64,000 nt of DNA, from contig NZ_JANAVY020000008.1 of the NCBI RefSeq assembly GCF_025195085.2, positions 62,001-126,000 on the forward strand, written 5' to 3'. Shown piece after piece: positions 34,958-44,874 of this stretch. The notes under the pieces are model-generated. The model was not told where the DNA came from, searched no databases, and worked only from the letters and a program-made list of their open reading frames with translations. Source of the stretch: Vibrio intestinalis. Its GTDB lineage: Bacteria; Pseudomonadota; Gammaproteobacteria; Enterobacterales; Vibrionaceae. How positions within the stretch are numbered: position 1 is the stretch's first letter; each line of letters opens with the position of its first letter. The translations under genes and the position numbers were made by a program.

Positions 34958-36154
34958 TTAAAATAGGTCGGAGGGAACACGCACTACGCCCTCCATCAAT
35001 ATGCGGGCGCTACGGCTCATGGTCACTTTTTCAATTTGCCATTGCTGATCTTGCGAACACGACGCTTGTGCGCCAACTTTGAGCGTTCCGGATGGATGAC
35101 CAAAAGTAACGGTTTCTCGTTCACCACCTCCCGCCACTAAATTGACTAGCGTACCGGGAATTGCGGCGGCAGAGGCTATTGCCACAGCAGCCGTCCCCAT
35201 CATGGCATGATGCAGTTGCCCCATCGAAAGCGCGCGAACCAGTAAGTCCACTTGCTCTCGTTCAACCTCTTTCCCACTCGAACTTAGATAGCTTTTGGGC
35301 GCAGAGACAAAAGCGATTTTCGGTGTGTGCTGACGAGTCTTGGCTTGCTCTAAATCTTCTATCAAACCCATTTTTAATGCGCCATGTGCTCTTATCATTT
35401 CAAAGCGATCTAACGCAGCAGCATCAGAATTAATTTCTGACTGTAGTTCAGTGCCTTGATAACCTTGAGCCTGCGCTTCAATAAAGATAGTTGGGATGCC
35501 AGCATTGATTAATGTGGCCGGAAACCTTCCTACATCAGGCACATCAAGTTCATCCACTAGATTGCCTGTCGGGAAAAGGCTGCCTTCAGCTGCTGGGCGG
35601 ACAAAATCAACTGGTACTTCAGCGGCCGGAAAGGTCACCCCATCTAACTCAAAGTCCCCCATTTCCTGTACTTCCCCATCGACCATGGGAACGTGCACGA
35701 CTATGGTCTTTTCAATATTGGCCTGCCAAATACGCACTTGCGCAATTCCGTTTTCTGGCACGCGCTTAGGATCAACCAGACCAGCATGCACGGCGAATGG
35801 CCCAACCGCAGCGGACAAGTTTCCACAGTTACCGCTCCAATCAACAAATGGCTTATCGATGGCGACCTGTCCAAACAGATAGTCCACATCATGATTTGGC
35901 TGACTACTCTTCGACACGATTACGGTTTTGCTGGTGCTCGACGTTGCCCCGCCCATCCCATCAATCTGTTTCTGATACGCATCAGGGCTGCCAATTATCC
36001 GCATCAACAGCTTATCTCGCGCTTCCCCTGCCACTTGGGCTGGTGCTGGCAAATCTTGCAGCCGGAAAAATACCCCTTTGCTGGTTCCACCACGCATATA
36101 GGTAGCAGGAATTCTCAGCTGAGATTGTTGTGACTGCTTAATTAGTTTTTCCAT
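34958..36154 (-). CDS. prpF: 2-methylaconitate cis-trans isomerase PrpF
   Basis: A 398-residue protein of the DAP-epimerase-like fold. It isomerises the trans-2-methylaconitate made by AcnD so that aconitase can hydrate it to 2-methylisocitrate. Family motifs include RIPATYMRGGTSKGVFF near the N-terminus, DWSGNCGNLSAAVGPFAV with the active-site-type Cys, and INAGIPTIFI. It lies 9 bases after acnD; prpF and acnD are functionally paired and replace PrpD. Confidence 0.94.
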   Translation of the reverse strand: MEKLIKQSQQSQLRIPATYMRGGTSKGVFFRLQDLPAPAQVAGEARDKLLMRIIGSPDAYQKQIDGMGGATSSTSKTVIVSKSSQPNHDVDYLFGQVAIDKPFVDWSGNCGNLSAAVGPFAVHAGLVDPKRVPENGIAQVRIWQANIEKTIVVHVPMVDGEVQEMGDFELDGVTFPAAEVPVDFVRPAAEGSLFPTGNLVDELDVPDVGRFPATLINAGIPTIFIEAQAQGYQGTELQSEINSDAAALDRFEMIRAHGALKMGLIEDLEQAKTRQHTPKIAFVSAPKSYLSSSGKEVEREQVDLLVRALSMGQLHHAMMGTAAVAIASAAAIPGTLVNLVAGGGERETVTFGHPSGTLKVGAQASCSQDQQWQIEKVTMSRSARILMEGVVRVPSDLF

Positions 36155-36163
36155 AACACCACC

Positions 36164-38755
36164 CTAAGCCGCTAAGAAATCTTGGGCGAAACGCTGTAAT
36201 ACGCCGCCTGCTTGATAAACGCTAACTTCGTCTTCTGTATCTAGACGGCAAGTCACTGGGACATCGAGCTTTTCGCCATTTGCGCGAGTGATCACCAAAG
36301 CCAAATCAGCCTCTGGAGTGATGTGACCCACTACGTCATACAACTCGGTGCCATCTAGCTGCAAGGTATGACGGTCTGTCCCCGCTTTGAACTGCAATGG
36401 TAATACGCCCATTCCAACCAGATTGGTGCGGTGAATACGTTCAAAGCCTTCGGCCACAATGGCCTCTACTCCCGCAAGTCGCACCCCTTTTGCCGCCCAA
36501 TCACGAGACGAACCTTGACCATAATCAGCGCCTGCCACAACGATGAGCGGTTGCTGACGATTCATGTAGGTTTCAATCGCCTCCCACATGCGAGTCACTT
36601 TCCCTTCTGGCTCTACACGGGCCAACGACCCCTGCACAACTTCCCCTTGTTGCTTGACCATTTCATTAAACAATTTTGGATTGGCAAAGGTCGCTCGTTG
36701 AGCAGTCAAATGGTCCCCCCTATGGGTGGCATAGGAGTTAAAGTCTTGTTCAGGTAATCCCATTTTTGCTAAGTACTCACCCGCCGCGCTGCTTGGCAAG
36801 ATCGCATTAGAAGGTGATAAGTGGTCGGTGGTGATGTTGTCACCCAAAATGGCTAACGGACGCATAGCCGATAGGGTTCTTTCTCCTGCGAGTGCTCCCT
36901 GCCAATAAGGTGGGCGGCGTATGTAAGTACTCATTTCACGCCAATCGTACAGCGGGCTTTCACTTCGCTCTGCATCATCCAATTTGAACATCTGAATATA
37001 GACTTGCTTAAACTGCTCAGGCTTAACGCTTTGCTCGACCACGGCATCAATTTCTTCATCGCTCGGCCACAAATCACTTAGGTAAATGGGCTCTCCTTGA
37101 GCATTCATCCCGAGTGCATCACGCTCTATATCAAATCGAATTGTCCCCGCTAGCGCATAAGCAACCACTAATGGCGGTGAAGCTAAAAACGCTTGCTTAG
37201 CATAGGGGTGAATTCGGCCATCAAAGTTTCGGTTACCGGAAAGCACTGCGGTCGAATACAAGTCACGGTCAATGATCTGCTGCTGAATGGCTGGGTCTAA
37301 TGCGCCGCTCATTCCATTACACGTTGTACAGGCATACGCGACGATGCCAAAACCAAGCTGTTCTAACTCTTTCAACAAGCCAGATTCTTGCAGGTAAAGC
37401 TTGGCGACTTTCGATCCCGGTGCAAACGAAGACTTCACCCAAGGTTTACGCACTAAGCCAAGTTGATTGGCCTTTTTCGCCACTAACCCTGCTGCAACAA
37501 CATTTCGAGGATTACTGGTGTTAGTGCAGGAGGTAATCGCAGCAATAATCACAGCTCCATCTGGCAATTGATCATCGGGTAGATCTTGTTGCCATTCGCC
37601 CGCAATACCTCGCTGCGTGAGCTCAGAAGTGGGTAAACGACGATGTGGATTCGATGGCCCCGCAAGATTCCGTGTTACCGCTGATAAATCAAATTCAAGC
37701 ACTCGCTCATATTGGGCAGTGTTTAAATCATCCGCCCATAAGCCTACTTGTTTGGCGTAAGTTTCCACCAACTGCACCTGTTCATCGTCTCTCCCTGTTA
37801 ACTTCAAATAGTTGAGGGTTTGCTGATCGATGTAAAACATGCCAGCGGTGGCGCCATATTCTGGCGTCATATTTGAGATGGTTGCACGGTCACCAATGGT
37901 GAGATCACTTGCTCCTTCACCAAAGAATTCTAGATAACAGGAGACGACTTTTTGATTGCGCAGAAACTCGGTAATCGCCAATACGATATCAGTAGCGGTG
38001 ATACCCGCTTGGCGCTGACCTGTGAGTTTTACCCCGACAATATCAGGCAGACGCATCATTGACGGGCGACCAAGCATCACAGTTTCAGCTTCTAAGCCAC
38101 CCACACCGATTGCGATAACACCCAGGGCATCAACATGCGGGGTATGACTGTCTGTGCCAACACAGGTGTCGGGATACGCTACACCATCTTTGGCTTGTAC
38201 AACCGGAGACATCTTCTCAAGGTTAATTTGATGCATGATGCCGTTACCCGCCGGAATCACACTCACGTTCTCAAATGCGGTTTTACACCACTCGATAAAG
38301 TGAAATCTATCCTCATTGCGGCGATCTTCTATAGCGCGATTCTTTTCAAAAGCTTTCGCATCACAGCCCCCGTGTTCAACCGCTAGGGAATGGTCGACGA
38401 TCAGCTGAGTTTCAACCACCGGATTAACTTTGGCGGGATCTCCCCCTTGTTCTGCTATCGCATCACGTAGGCCAGCTAAGTCAACCAATGCAGTTTGGCC
38501 GAGAATGTCATGGCACACCACCCGAGCCGGATACCAAGGAAAATCCAGATCACGCTTGCGCTCTATAAGCTGCCTCAAACTGGCTTGCAATTTTTCTGGC
38601 TCGCAGCGACGAACCAATTGCTCAGCCAATACTCGTGAAGTGTAAGGAAGAGTTTGATATGAGTTAGGCGCAATATCCTCAACCGCTTGGCGCACATCGA
38701 AATAATCTAAATGAGTGCCCGGCAGCGCTTTTCTGTAAAGAGTGTTCATGCTCAT
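36164..38755 (-). CDS. acnD: Fe/S-dependent 2-methylcitrate dehydratase AcnD
   Basis: An 863-residue aconitase-family enzyme that dehydrates 2-methylcitrate. The three Cys ligands of the 4Fe-4S cluster are visible in ITSCTNTSNP and CTTCNGMSGALD. VGTDSHTPHVDALGVIAIGVGGLEAE and GADYGQGSSRDWAAKGVRLAGVEAIVAEGFERIHRTNLVGMGVLPL give the substrate-site motifs. Length fits AcnD. GGAAG precedes ATG 38755. It forms the centre of the prpB-prpC-acnD-prpF-prpE operon. Confidence 0.95.
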   Translation of the reverse strand: MSMNTLYRKALPGTHLDYFDVRQAVEDIAPNSYQTLPYTSRVLAEQLVRRCEPEKLQASLRQLIERKRDLDFPWYPARVVCHDILGQTALVDLAGLRDAIAEQGGDPAKVNPVVETQLIVDHSLAVEHGGCDAKAFEKNRAIEDRRNEDRFHFIEWCKTAFENVSVIPAGNGIMHQINLEKMSPVVQAKDGVAYPDTCVGTDSHTPHVDALGVIAIGVGGLEAETVMLGRPSMMRLPDIVGVKLTGQRQAGITATDIVLAITEFLRNQKVVSCYLEFFGEGASDLTIGDRATISNMTPEYGATAGMFYIDQQTLNYLKLTGRDDEQVQLVETYAKQVGLWADDLNTAQYERVLEFDLSAVTRNLAGPSNPHRRLPTSELTQRGIAGEWQQDLPDDQLPDGAVIIAAITSCTNTSNPRNVVAAGLVAKKANQLGLVRKPWVKSSFAPGSKVAKLYLQESGLLKELEQLGFGIVAYACTTCNGMSGALDPAIQQQIIDRDLYSTAVLSGNRNFDGRIHPYAKQAFLASPPLVVAYALAGTIRFDIERDALGMNAQGEPIYLSDLWPSDEEIDAVVEQSVKPEQFKQVYIQMFKLDDAERSESPLYDWREMSTYIRRPPYWQGALAGERTLSAMRPLAILGDNITTDHLSPSNAILPSSAAGEYLAKMGLPEQDFNSYATHRGDHLTAQRATFANPKLFNEMVKQQGEVVQGSLARVEPEGKVTRMWEAIETYMNRQQPLIVVAGADYGQGSSRDWAAKGVRLAGVEAIVAEGFERIHRTNLVGMGVLPLQFKAGTDRHTLQLDGTELYDVVGHITPEADLALVITRANGEKLDVPVTCRLDTEDEVSVYQAGGVLQRFAQDFLAA

Positions 38756-38822
38756 GGCTTTGCTTCCAATTTGTTATTATCGCCACCGACAAGCGGTGGC
38801 TTTCGCCGTTTTGAATCGAGAG

Positions 38823-39953
38823 TTATTGACGTTGCTCGATAGGCAACCACTCTTGATGTTCTGGGCCGGTGTAATCGGCACTTGGGCGAATAATTCGATT
38901 ATTCGCTCGTTGCTCATACACGTGAGCAGCCCAGCCAGTTAAACGGCTCATGACAAAAATTGGGGTAAATAATGGGGTTGGAATGCCCATAAAGTGATAA
39001 GCCGATGCGTGGAAAAAATCCGCATTACAGAACAAGTCTTTCTCACGCTTCATCACCGATTCAACCCGCTCAGACACTGCGTATAAATGCGTGTCACCCA
39101 CCGCTTGAGACAGCGCTTTTGACCAACGTTTGATCAGCGCATTGCGTGGGTCGCTTTCTCGGTAAATCGCATGACCAAAACCCATGATTTTGTCTTTGTT
39201 AGCCAACATTCGCAGAATGTTTTGCTCCGCTTCATCTGGCGTTTGCCAATCTTGAATCATTTCCATCGCAGCTTCATTTGCGCCGCCATGTAAAGGACCA
39301 CGCAAAGTGCCAATGGCAGCGGTAATGCAAGAGTGAATGTCCGATAAAGTCGAGGCACAGACACGGGCAGCAAAAGTGGAAGCATTAAACTCATGTTCTG
39401 CGTAGAGAATCAGTGAACAATGCATGACCTGTTTGTGCAGCTCACTAGGAGATTTATCCGTGAGTAACTTAAGGAAATAACCACCAATACAATCTTGGCT
39501 TTGATCTTCCGTATCCACTCTTACACCGTCATGGCTATAGCGATACCAATAGCAAATAATGGCAGGGAAGAGTGCCAACATGCGCTCAGTGGCGACCAGT
39601 TGTTGGGAGAACTCGGTTTCTTGTTCTAAATTACCTAATACAGAACAACCTGTGCGCATTACATCCATCGGGTGCGCATCAGCAGGAATCAGCTCTAACG
39701 CCTGCTTAAGCTGCGAGGGTAAACCTCGAAGGCTAAGCAAATAAGTCTTGTAATTATCAAGCTCTTGTTGATTAGGAAGATGACCACGCAGCAACAAATG
39801 TGCGACCTCTTCAAATTGAGCGTTATTGGCTAAATCAGTAATGTCATAACCTCGATAAGTTAGACCGGTTCCTGATTTTCCGACAGTGCATAGCGCAGTG
39901 CTACCAGCGCTTTGGCCGCGAAGGCCTGCGCCGTCTAGTACTTTAGAAGGCAT
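38823..39953 (-). CDS. prpC: 2-methylcitrate synthase PrpC
   Basis: A 376-residue type II citrate synthase-fold enzyme condensing propionyl-CoA with oxaloacetate. Catalytic region motifs are LRGPLHGGANEAAMEMI (active-site His), GFGHAIYRESDPR and the C-terminal FTPIFVMSRLTGWAAHVYEQRANNRIIRPSADYTGP. The short N-terminus and about 375 residues match PrpC and differ from the longer hexameric GltA. AAAGGAG lies six bases before ATG. The operon position confirms the assignment. Confidence 0.94.
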   Translation of the reverse strand: MPSKVLDGAGLRGQSAGSTALCTVGKSGTGLTYRGYDITDLANNAQFEEVAHLLLRGHLPNQQELDNYKTYLLSLRGLPSQLKQALELIPADAHPMDVMRTGCSVLGNLEQETEFSQQLVATERMLALFPAIICYWYRYSHDGVRVDTEDQSQDCIGGYFLKLLTDKSPSELHKQVMHCSLILYAEHEFNASTFAARVCASTLSDIHSCITAAIGTLRGPLHGGANEAAMEMIQDWQTPDEAEQNILRMLANKDKIMGFGHAIYRESDPRNALIKRWSKALSQAVGDTHLYAVSERVESVMKREKDLFCNADFFHASAYHFMGIPTPLFTPIFVMSRLTGWAAHVYEQRANNRIIRPSADYTGPEHQEWLPIEQRQ

Positions 39954-40071
39954 GTTGAACTCCTTTTCTGTCTGGTGCGGGCTCTCTTTGGAGCATTTCT
40001 GTTTAACTCAGTAATCGCACTCAGACGGTTTCACGTTTATTGGATTTGGTGTTAATTAATGTCTTACCTAA

Positions 40072-40962
40072 TTATTTTGAAAACAGCTGGTCGAGCTTGT
40101 CTTCATATTGGTGGTAATTAAGATGGGCATACAACTCAGCGCGAGTTTGCATGGAGTCAAGTAACGCCTCTTGATTCCCCTCAGTTAGCAGATGCTGGTA
40201 GACCATCTCAGCGGCTTTGTTCATCGCCCTGAAAGCACTCAGTGGGTAAAGAACCATATCCACATTCGATTGGGCTAACAGCTCGCAGCCATACAGTGGA
40301 GTTTGGCCAAACTCGGTAATGTTGGCCAAAATCGGCACATGCTTACCCGTTGCAGACTGCAAAGCATTAGAGAACTGAGTGTATTGGTCTAGTTGATTCA
40401 TCGCCTCAGGGAAAATCATATCCGCGCCCGCTTCAACACAAGCAATAGCACGCTCGATGGCACTATCCATCCCCTCTACTGCTAGGGCATCTGTGCGAGC
40501 CATGATCACAAAGTCATGATCCACTCTGGCATCGACCGCAGCTTTTACTCGGTCTGCCATTTCTTGTTGGCTAACAATGGCTTTGTTGGGCCTATGACCA
40601 CAGCGCTTCTGTGCCACTTGGTCTTCAATATGCACAGCACCTGCACCCGCTTTTTCTATCGATTTAATGGTGCGAGCAATATTAAATGCGCCGCCAAAAC
40701 CCGTATCAATATCCACCAATAACGGTAGATCGCAGGCATTATTGATTCGGTCGACATCCGCGAGCACATCATTAAGGGTGGTAATGCCTAGGTCGGGTAA
40801 CCCATATGACGCATTAGCAATACCGCCACCTGATAGATAAATCGCTTGATGGCCAACGTTTTTTGCCATCATGGCGCAGTACGGGTTCACCGTACCGACA
40901 ATTTGTAATGGTTGATTGGTTTCTACTGCGAGTCGAAACTTCGCCCCCGGAGACTGACTCAT
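40072..40962 (-). CDS. prpB: 2-methylisocitrate lyase PrpB
   Basis: A 296-residue isocitrate-lyase-superfamily enzyme that splits 2-methylisocitrate to pyruvate and succinate. The KRCGHRPNK motif contains the catalytic Cys. [32 protein letters not shown] and [12 protein letters not shown] supply the Mg-binding acids. ATG 40962 is chosen because AAGGAAG lies five bases upstream; the frame opens at 40989, which would overlap the regulator gene. The gap to the regulator stop is 10 bases. Confidence 0.95.
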   Translation of the reverse strand: MSQSPGAKFRLAVETNQPLQIVGTVNPYCAMMAKNVGHQAIYLSGGGIANASYGLPDLGITTLNDVLADVDRINNACDLPLLVDIDTGFGGAFNIARTIKSIEKAGAGAVHIEDQVAQKRCGHRPNKAIVSQQEMADRVKAAVDARVDHDFVIMARTDALAVEGMDSAIERAIACVEAGADMIFPEAMNQLDQYTQFSNALQSATGKHVPILANITEFGQTPLYGCELLAQSNVDMVLYPLSAFRAMNKAAEMVYQHLLTEGNQEALLDSMQTRAELYAHLNYHQYEDKLDQLFSK

Positions 40963-40972
40963 GGCTACTTCC

Positions 40973-41680
40973 TTATATTTGTTGTTCAATCAGCTTACGA
41001 CTGCCTGAGATGTGGCGTCGCATTAGCATTTCAGCGAGTTCTTCATCACGATTACGAATCGCTTGAAGAATAAATTGATGTTCCGCCAGCGCCTCTTTCG
41101 GGCGAGATTGTGCACGCGGCGATTGGTAACGATACATACGCAGCAAGTGATACAGCTCATCGCACAATAAGCCGATAAGCTTTTGATTACGGCTGGCTTT
41201 GATGATGCGGTAATGAAAGTCAAAGTCTCCTTGCTGCTGAAAGTAAGAAGCACCTTCGACTTGTTCGATATGATTGGAATGCTGGGTAAGCAATAGTTCT
41301 AACGCTAGAATTTCATCTTGCTGTATATGCCTTGCAGCTAGGCGTGCGGCCATCCCTTCGAGCGCTTCACGCACAGCATATAACTCGACCAGTTTTTCTG
41401 GGGTTAAGGTAATGACACGAGCCCCTACATGGGCGATACGCTCAATTAAACCCAACCCTTCAAGACGCATGATCGCCTCACGCAATGGCCCACGACTGAC
41501 TTGGTAATGTTTAGCCAACTCAGGCTCAGAGATCTTACAGCCTTGCGCTAAATCACCATTCACGATCGCTTCGATTAAGCTTTCAGTCAACGTCACCGAC
41601 TTGGTATTTTCTTTGTCGCCATTACCCTTGGAATCAAGGTTTTTTAAATCACTAGGCTTTAAATTGAGTTCACTGTTCAT
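40973..41680 (-). CDS. GntR/FadR-type regulator of the prp operon
   Basis: A 235-residue protein with an N-terminal winged helix (about 28-95; [32 protein letters not shown]) and a C-terminal helical FCD ligand domain (about 100-225). It is the first gene of the prp operon, 10 bases before prpB. Vibrio prp operons use this GntR type in place of the sigma-54 activator PrpR of E. coli. Two similar operator-like sites lie upstream of its start, suggesting self-repression relieved by a methylcitrate-cycle intermediate (inference). Confidence 0.88.
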   Translation of the reverse strand: MNSELNLKPSDLKNLDSKGNGDKENTKSVTLTESLIEAIVNGDLAQGCKISEPELAKHYQVSRGPLREAIMRLEGLGLIERIAHVGARVITLTPEKLVELYAVREALEGMAARLAARHIQQDEILALELLLTQHSNHIEQVEGASYFQQQGDFDFHYRIIKASRNQKLIGLLCDELYHLLRMYRYQSPRAQSRPKEALAEHQFILQAIRNRDEELAEMLMRRHISGSRKLIEQQI

Positions 41681-41732
41681 CTTGTCTATTTTGCCTCTAA
41701 GACCACTCAGCCTGATGATTTCCAGAACAAAG

Positions 41733-41744
41733 TGTCAACAATTT
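41733..41744 (-). promoter_or_regulatory. Operator-like site upstream of the GntR regulator (proximal)
   Basis: TGTCAACAATTT shares 11 of 12 bases with the right half of the palindrome at 41791-41806. It sits about 53-64 bases before the regulator start, in the probable promoter region. Confidence 0.45.
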
Positions 41745-41790
41745 CTTAACTTGATTACAAAATAGGCGATTAATGAGCGACCTTTCAAGC

Positions 41791-41806
41791 AAATTGTCGA
41801 CAATTT
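41791..41806. promoter_or_regulatory. Perfect 16-bp palindrome, probable GntR operator
   Basis: AAATTGTC/GACAATTT is a perfect 16-base palindrome, of the length and TTGTC-GACAA form used by FCD-type GntR proteins. It is 111-126 bases upstream of the regulator start. Confidence 0.55.
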
Positions 41807-42059
41807 AGACTAAGGTATAAGGGGCTAGAAATGAGAAAGTAGGGAAAATAGAAGGAAAAAGCGAAAAGATATTAGAGCCTGATGACAAGAATTAAAGAAA
41901 ACCGGAGTAGTAAAGGCCACCTTGTCAATAACTTGGCCGGACAGCTCTACTTGATCTTGATATCATGCGTTTTGGTGTATTGGCCTTTAAAACAACCTTA
42001 CTTACGGCTTGCACTCAATTCGAGTAAAACAGAGATTATCAGTGAATTGGGGAAACCGC
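41807..42059. other. Intergenic stretch between the prp operon and the pilin gene
   Basis: With 41681-41806 this is a gap of about 380 bases. Beyond the two operator-like sites I see no terminator or RNA gene. A 65-codon frame at 41882-42079 with one hydrophobic segment has no ribosome site and runs into the pilin gene, so it is not called. Confidence 0.5.
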
Positions 42060-42587
42060 TTAAATATCGCTATAGCTGATTCTGGTCTGCTCAAATTCGC
42101 CGACAACAGGAAAGTATTTTAGGCTAGGCACAGAGTCACCCTCACCATATCCTCTCACATAGTGGTAGTAGCAATGGTCGTCATTTTTACCCCAAGCGAT
42201 GATTTCAGAGCCATCCTTCAACCCAATGTCTGAACCCAAACTAGTGTTAACAAGATTGTTCCATAGGTCTTTACAGTCTGCCGCATAAAATTGGTCGAAA
42301 TCTTGAGTTCGTTGCCGCCCCGTGATTGGGTAACCGAGCGTAGAAGGATAAATTACATCATCATATTCGATACCATCCACCATAGACTCGCCGCTAACTA
42401 ACCATTTTGAATGGTATAAGGTTACTGAATCTTGAAAGCTAGAAAACACCGCATCAGCACTCGCTTCATTGGCTTCATCTTGTAAGTTAAGAAACTGTGG
42501 TAGTGCGGTAATGGCGAGCACACCGAGTATCGCAATGACCACTACTAATTCAATAAGGGAAAATCCAAAGTGTTTGTTTTTTTTCAT
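42060..42587 (-). CDS. Orphan type IV pilin/pseudopilin-like protein
   Basis: A 175-residue protein with a class III leader: a short basic MKKNKHFG, then FSLIELVVVIAILGVLAITALPQFLNL, with the conserved Glu at +5 of the mature protein. A PilD-type peptidase would cut after the Gly. The C-terminal domain has two Cys (DCKDLW and DHCYYH) that probably form the usual pilin disulfide loop. It resembles MSHA-type minor pilins but no assembly genes are nearby, so the machinery must come from another locus. ATG 42587 is preferred over the GTG at 42599 because it gives a standard leader. Confidence 0.85.
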   Translation of the reverse strand: MKKNKHFGFSLIELVVVIAILGVLAITALPQFLNLQDEANEASADAVFSSFQDSVTLYHSKWLVSGESMVDGIEYDDVIYPSTLGYPITGRQRTQDFDQFYAADCKDLWNNLVNTSLGSDIGLKDGSEIIAWGKNDDHCYYHYVRGYGEGDSVPSLKYFPVVGEFEQTRISYSDI

Positions 42588-42846
42588 AAAGAACACCACG
42601 GCAAGAGCGGCTATCAGCAGATCAATTCTTAATAGCCAAACATATAATACAACATACTACATTTTCTCTATCGCAGTTTTCTTGGCATATTCCACAAAAC
42701 GCAGACAATACATCACTCGGTGCTGTTGAACTCACTAGGAGAACATAACCCAAGCCATTTTTGCTCAATAGGTAGTGCGCTAGAGCGGAAAATAAAGCGT
42801 GAGTAAGAATAGTTCGACACAAAACTCTGAAGGTTCACTACCCAGC

Positions 42847-42868
42847 AAAAAGGCGCATTACGCGCCTT
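42847..42868 (-). terminator. Terminator after the catalase gene
   Basis: The AAGGCGC/GCGCCTT stem is followed on the minus strand by a T run, 17 bases past the catalase stop. Confidence 0.85.
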
Positions 42869-42884
42869 TATCGTTTATCGAACG

Positions 42885-44318
42885 TTATTTTAAGCCCAGT
42901 GCTTTTTCTAAGCCGAAGCCATACGCTTCATCAGCTTGGTATGCGTGCTCAATGTGTTTCTGTTGAATGAATTCAGGAACACCCGCAATAGAACGCGCCG
43001 TATTGTCGAATAACTGCTGGCGCTGCTCAGCATTCATTAAACGGAACAAATCACCCGCTTGGCTAAAGTAGTCTTCATCAACACGGTGATCGTAATGATC
43101 AGCATCACCCGAGATACGAAGTGGCGGCTCAGAATAATCTGGTTGCTCAGCCCACTCTTGCTTGTGGTTTGGCTCATAGCCAATGGTTGAACCATAGTTA
43201 CCATCCACTCGCATAGCACCATCGCGGTGATAACTGTGTACAGGGCAACGAGGCGCATTAACCGGAATTTGGTGATGGTTCACACCCAAGCGGTAGCGCT
43301 GTGCATCGCCATAAGCAAACAGGCGGCCCTGCAACATTTTATCTGGAGAGAAGCTAATTCCTGGAACGACCGCAGCGGGGTTAAACGCAGATTGCTCAAC
43401 TTCAGCATGGAAGTTTTCTGGGTTACGATTTAACTCAAACTCGCCAACAGGAATTAATGGGTAATCTTTTTGCGACCATACTTTGGTTAGATCGAACGGG
43501 TTGAAGTTAACTTCATCCGCTTCTAACTCAGGCATGATCTGTACATACATCTTCCATTTAGGGAAATCCTGACGCTCAATCGCTTCATACAAGTCACGTT
43601 GATGGCTTTCGCGATCTTTACCAATCATTTGCTCTGCTTCTTGGTCAGACAGGTTTTTAATGCCTTGCTGAGTTTTGAAATGGAACTTAACCCAAAAACG
43701 TTCGTTTTCTGCATTGATGAAACTAAAGGTATGGCTACCAAAACCATGCATGTGACGGTATGAAGCAGGAATACCACGATCACTCATTACGATCGTCACT
43801 TGGTGGAAGGCTTCAGGCAACGATGTCCAGAAATCCCAGTTGTTGGTCGCGCTGCGCATGTTAGTGCGCGGGTCACGTTTTACCGCGTGGTTAAGATCTG
43901 GGAATTTTAGGGGGTCACGTAAAAAGAATACTGGCGTGTTATTGCCCACCAAATCCCAGTTGCCTTCTTCAGTGTAGAATTTCAACGCAAAGCCGCGAAT
44001 ATCGCGTTCTGCATCGGCTGCACCTCGCTCACCCGCAACCGTAGTGAAACGTGCGAACAAGTCAGTTTTCTTATCAATTTCAGAGAAGATTTTAGCGCGA
44101 GTATATTGGCTAATATCATGAGTTACCGTGAAAGTGCCGTAAGCACCAGACCCTTTGGCGTGCATACGACGCTCAGGAATCACTTCACGATCAAAGTGAG
44201 CTAGTTTTTCAAGAAACCAAACATCTTGCAGCAATTGCGGGCCTCTTGGCCCTGCGGTCATTACATTTTGGTTATGCGCGACGGGACAACCCGCAGCAGT
44301 AGTGAGCTTCTTACTCAT
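42885..44318 (-). CDS. Monofunctional haem catalase (clade 3, KatA-type)
   Basis: A 477-residue enzyme converting hydrogen peroxide to water and oxygen. It shows the distal His in [14 protein letters not shown], the [43 protein letters not shown] block, and the proximal haem motif [14 protein letters not shown] with the axial Tyr. Length fits small-subunit, NADPH-binding clade 3 catalases. No signal peptide, so cytoplasmic. An OxyR-type sequence lies about 115 bases upstream, in line with peroxide induction, and a strong terminator follows. Confidence 0.94.
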   Translation of the reverse strand: MSKKLTTAAGCPVAHNQNVMTAGPRGPQLLQDVWFLEKLAHFDREVIPERRMHAKGSGAYGTFTVTHDISQYTRAKIFSEIDKKTDLFARFTTVAGERGAADAERDIRGFALKFYTEEGNWDLVGNNTPVFFLRDPLKFPDLNHAVKRDPRTNMRSATNNWDFWTSLPEAFHQVTIVMSDRGIPASYRHMHGFGSHTFSFINAENERFWVKFHFKTQQGIKNLSDQEAEQMIGKDRESHQRDLYEAIERQDFPKWKMYVQIMPELEADEVNFNPFDLTKVWSQKDYPLIPVGEFELNRNPENFHAEVEQSAFNPAAVVPGISFSPDKMLQGRLFAYGDAQRYRLGVNHHQIPVNAPRCPVHSYHRDGAMRVDGNYGSTIGYEPNHKQEWAEQPDYSEPPLRISGDADHYDHRVDEDYFSQAGDLFRLMNAEQRQQLFDNTARSIAGVPEFIQQKHIEHAYQADEAYGFGLEKALGLK

Positions 44319-44432
44319 AACGATTTCCTTCCAGAGTTTTTTATTGCTTTATAAGCGGCACATGCCTTGTTTATATCTGGAAGATTAGACCTAAGTTCGA
44401 ACTTTATAAAACTAGATATTCTTATTAATTCA

Positions 44433-44447
44433 ATAGGTATTAGCTAT
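44433..44447 (-). promoter_or_regulatory. OxyR-type site upstream of the catalase gene
   Basis: The sequence matches every fixed base of the OxyR half-site ATAG-N-T-NNN-A-N-CTAT. A second weak element (CTAGAT) lies about 21 bases away at 44412. Located 115-129 bases upstream of the catalase ATG. Confidence 0.5.
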
Positions 44448-44547
44448 GGTTTAAATTAACTTAGAATCAATGAATTACAATGTGTCGAACCTATTCACCT
44501 GCTCACTAACATGACTACTAACCCATTCAACAAATCAGTAATGAAAG

Positions 44548-44727
44548 CTAGCGTTCACCATGGGTTATTTCCCCAATTTCTTTCGACAATTCATTCATTA
44601 ACTCTGTGATTTTCACAAGCTTTTCTTCACTTATTCTTTCAAGCAGTTTTCCTGCTACCATCGCATGATGAGGGCGAATTTTGACCTTCAAACATTCAGC
44701 CACTGATTCGTCGCCATTACCCAACCA
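44548..44727 (-). pseudogene. Remnant resembling the C-terminal helices of a MarR-type regulator
   Basis: A 59-codon minus-strand frame without ATG start, bounded upstream by an in-frame TGA (44728-44730). It reads with typical protein composition: RPHHAMVAGKLLERISEEK followed by LVKITELMNELSKEI. An amphipathic segment ending in a leucine-rich helix like this resembles the dimerisation end of MarR-family proteins. It is probably the tail of a decayed or truncated gene next to the catalase gene, where a peroxide-responsive regulator would make sense. Similarity is judged by eye only. Confidence 0.35.
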
Positions 44728-44874
44728 TCAGGAAAACTGATGAATAAACCACCAAATTAGAAAATTTCATAAATTTAGCTAAAACCTATGCACTCTAACT
44801 GAATTTTTTTGCTAGTCTTGGCAACCTAATTTTACAGATTAATCTGAAATTATTTTCGCTAAGGGTATTTTCTT

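Larger units (their letters stand above)
44319..44874. other. 556-base intergenic region between catalase and permease genes
   Basis: It holds the catalase promoter region with the OxyR-type site, a reading-frame remnant on the minus strand (44548-44727), and an AT-rich leader before the permease. No tRNA, terminator or further gene was seen. Confidence 0.6.

Noticed and set aside
35693..36133. 146-codon plus-strand frame opposite prpF
   Set aside because: It is antisense to prpF with no family motif or ribosome site.
41882..42079. 65-codon plus-strand frame with one hydrophobic segment
   Set aside because: It has no ribosome site and its end runs antisense into the pilin gene; composition does not rule it in.
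42622..42822. 66-codon minus-strand frame with several Cys upstream of the pilin gene
   Set aside because: It needs a TTG start without a ribosome site, and the sequence looks like random translation of AT-rich intergenic DNA.
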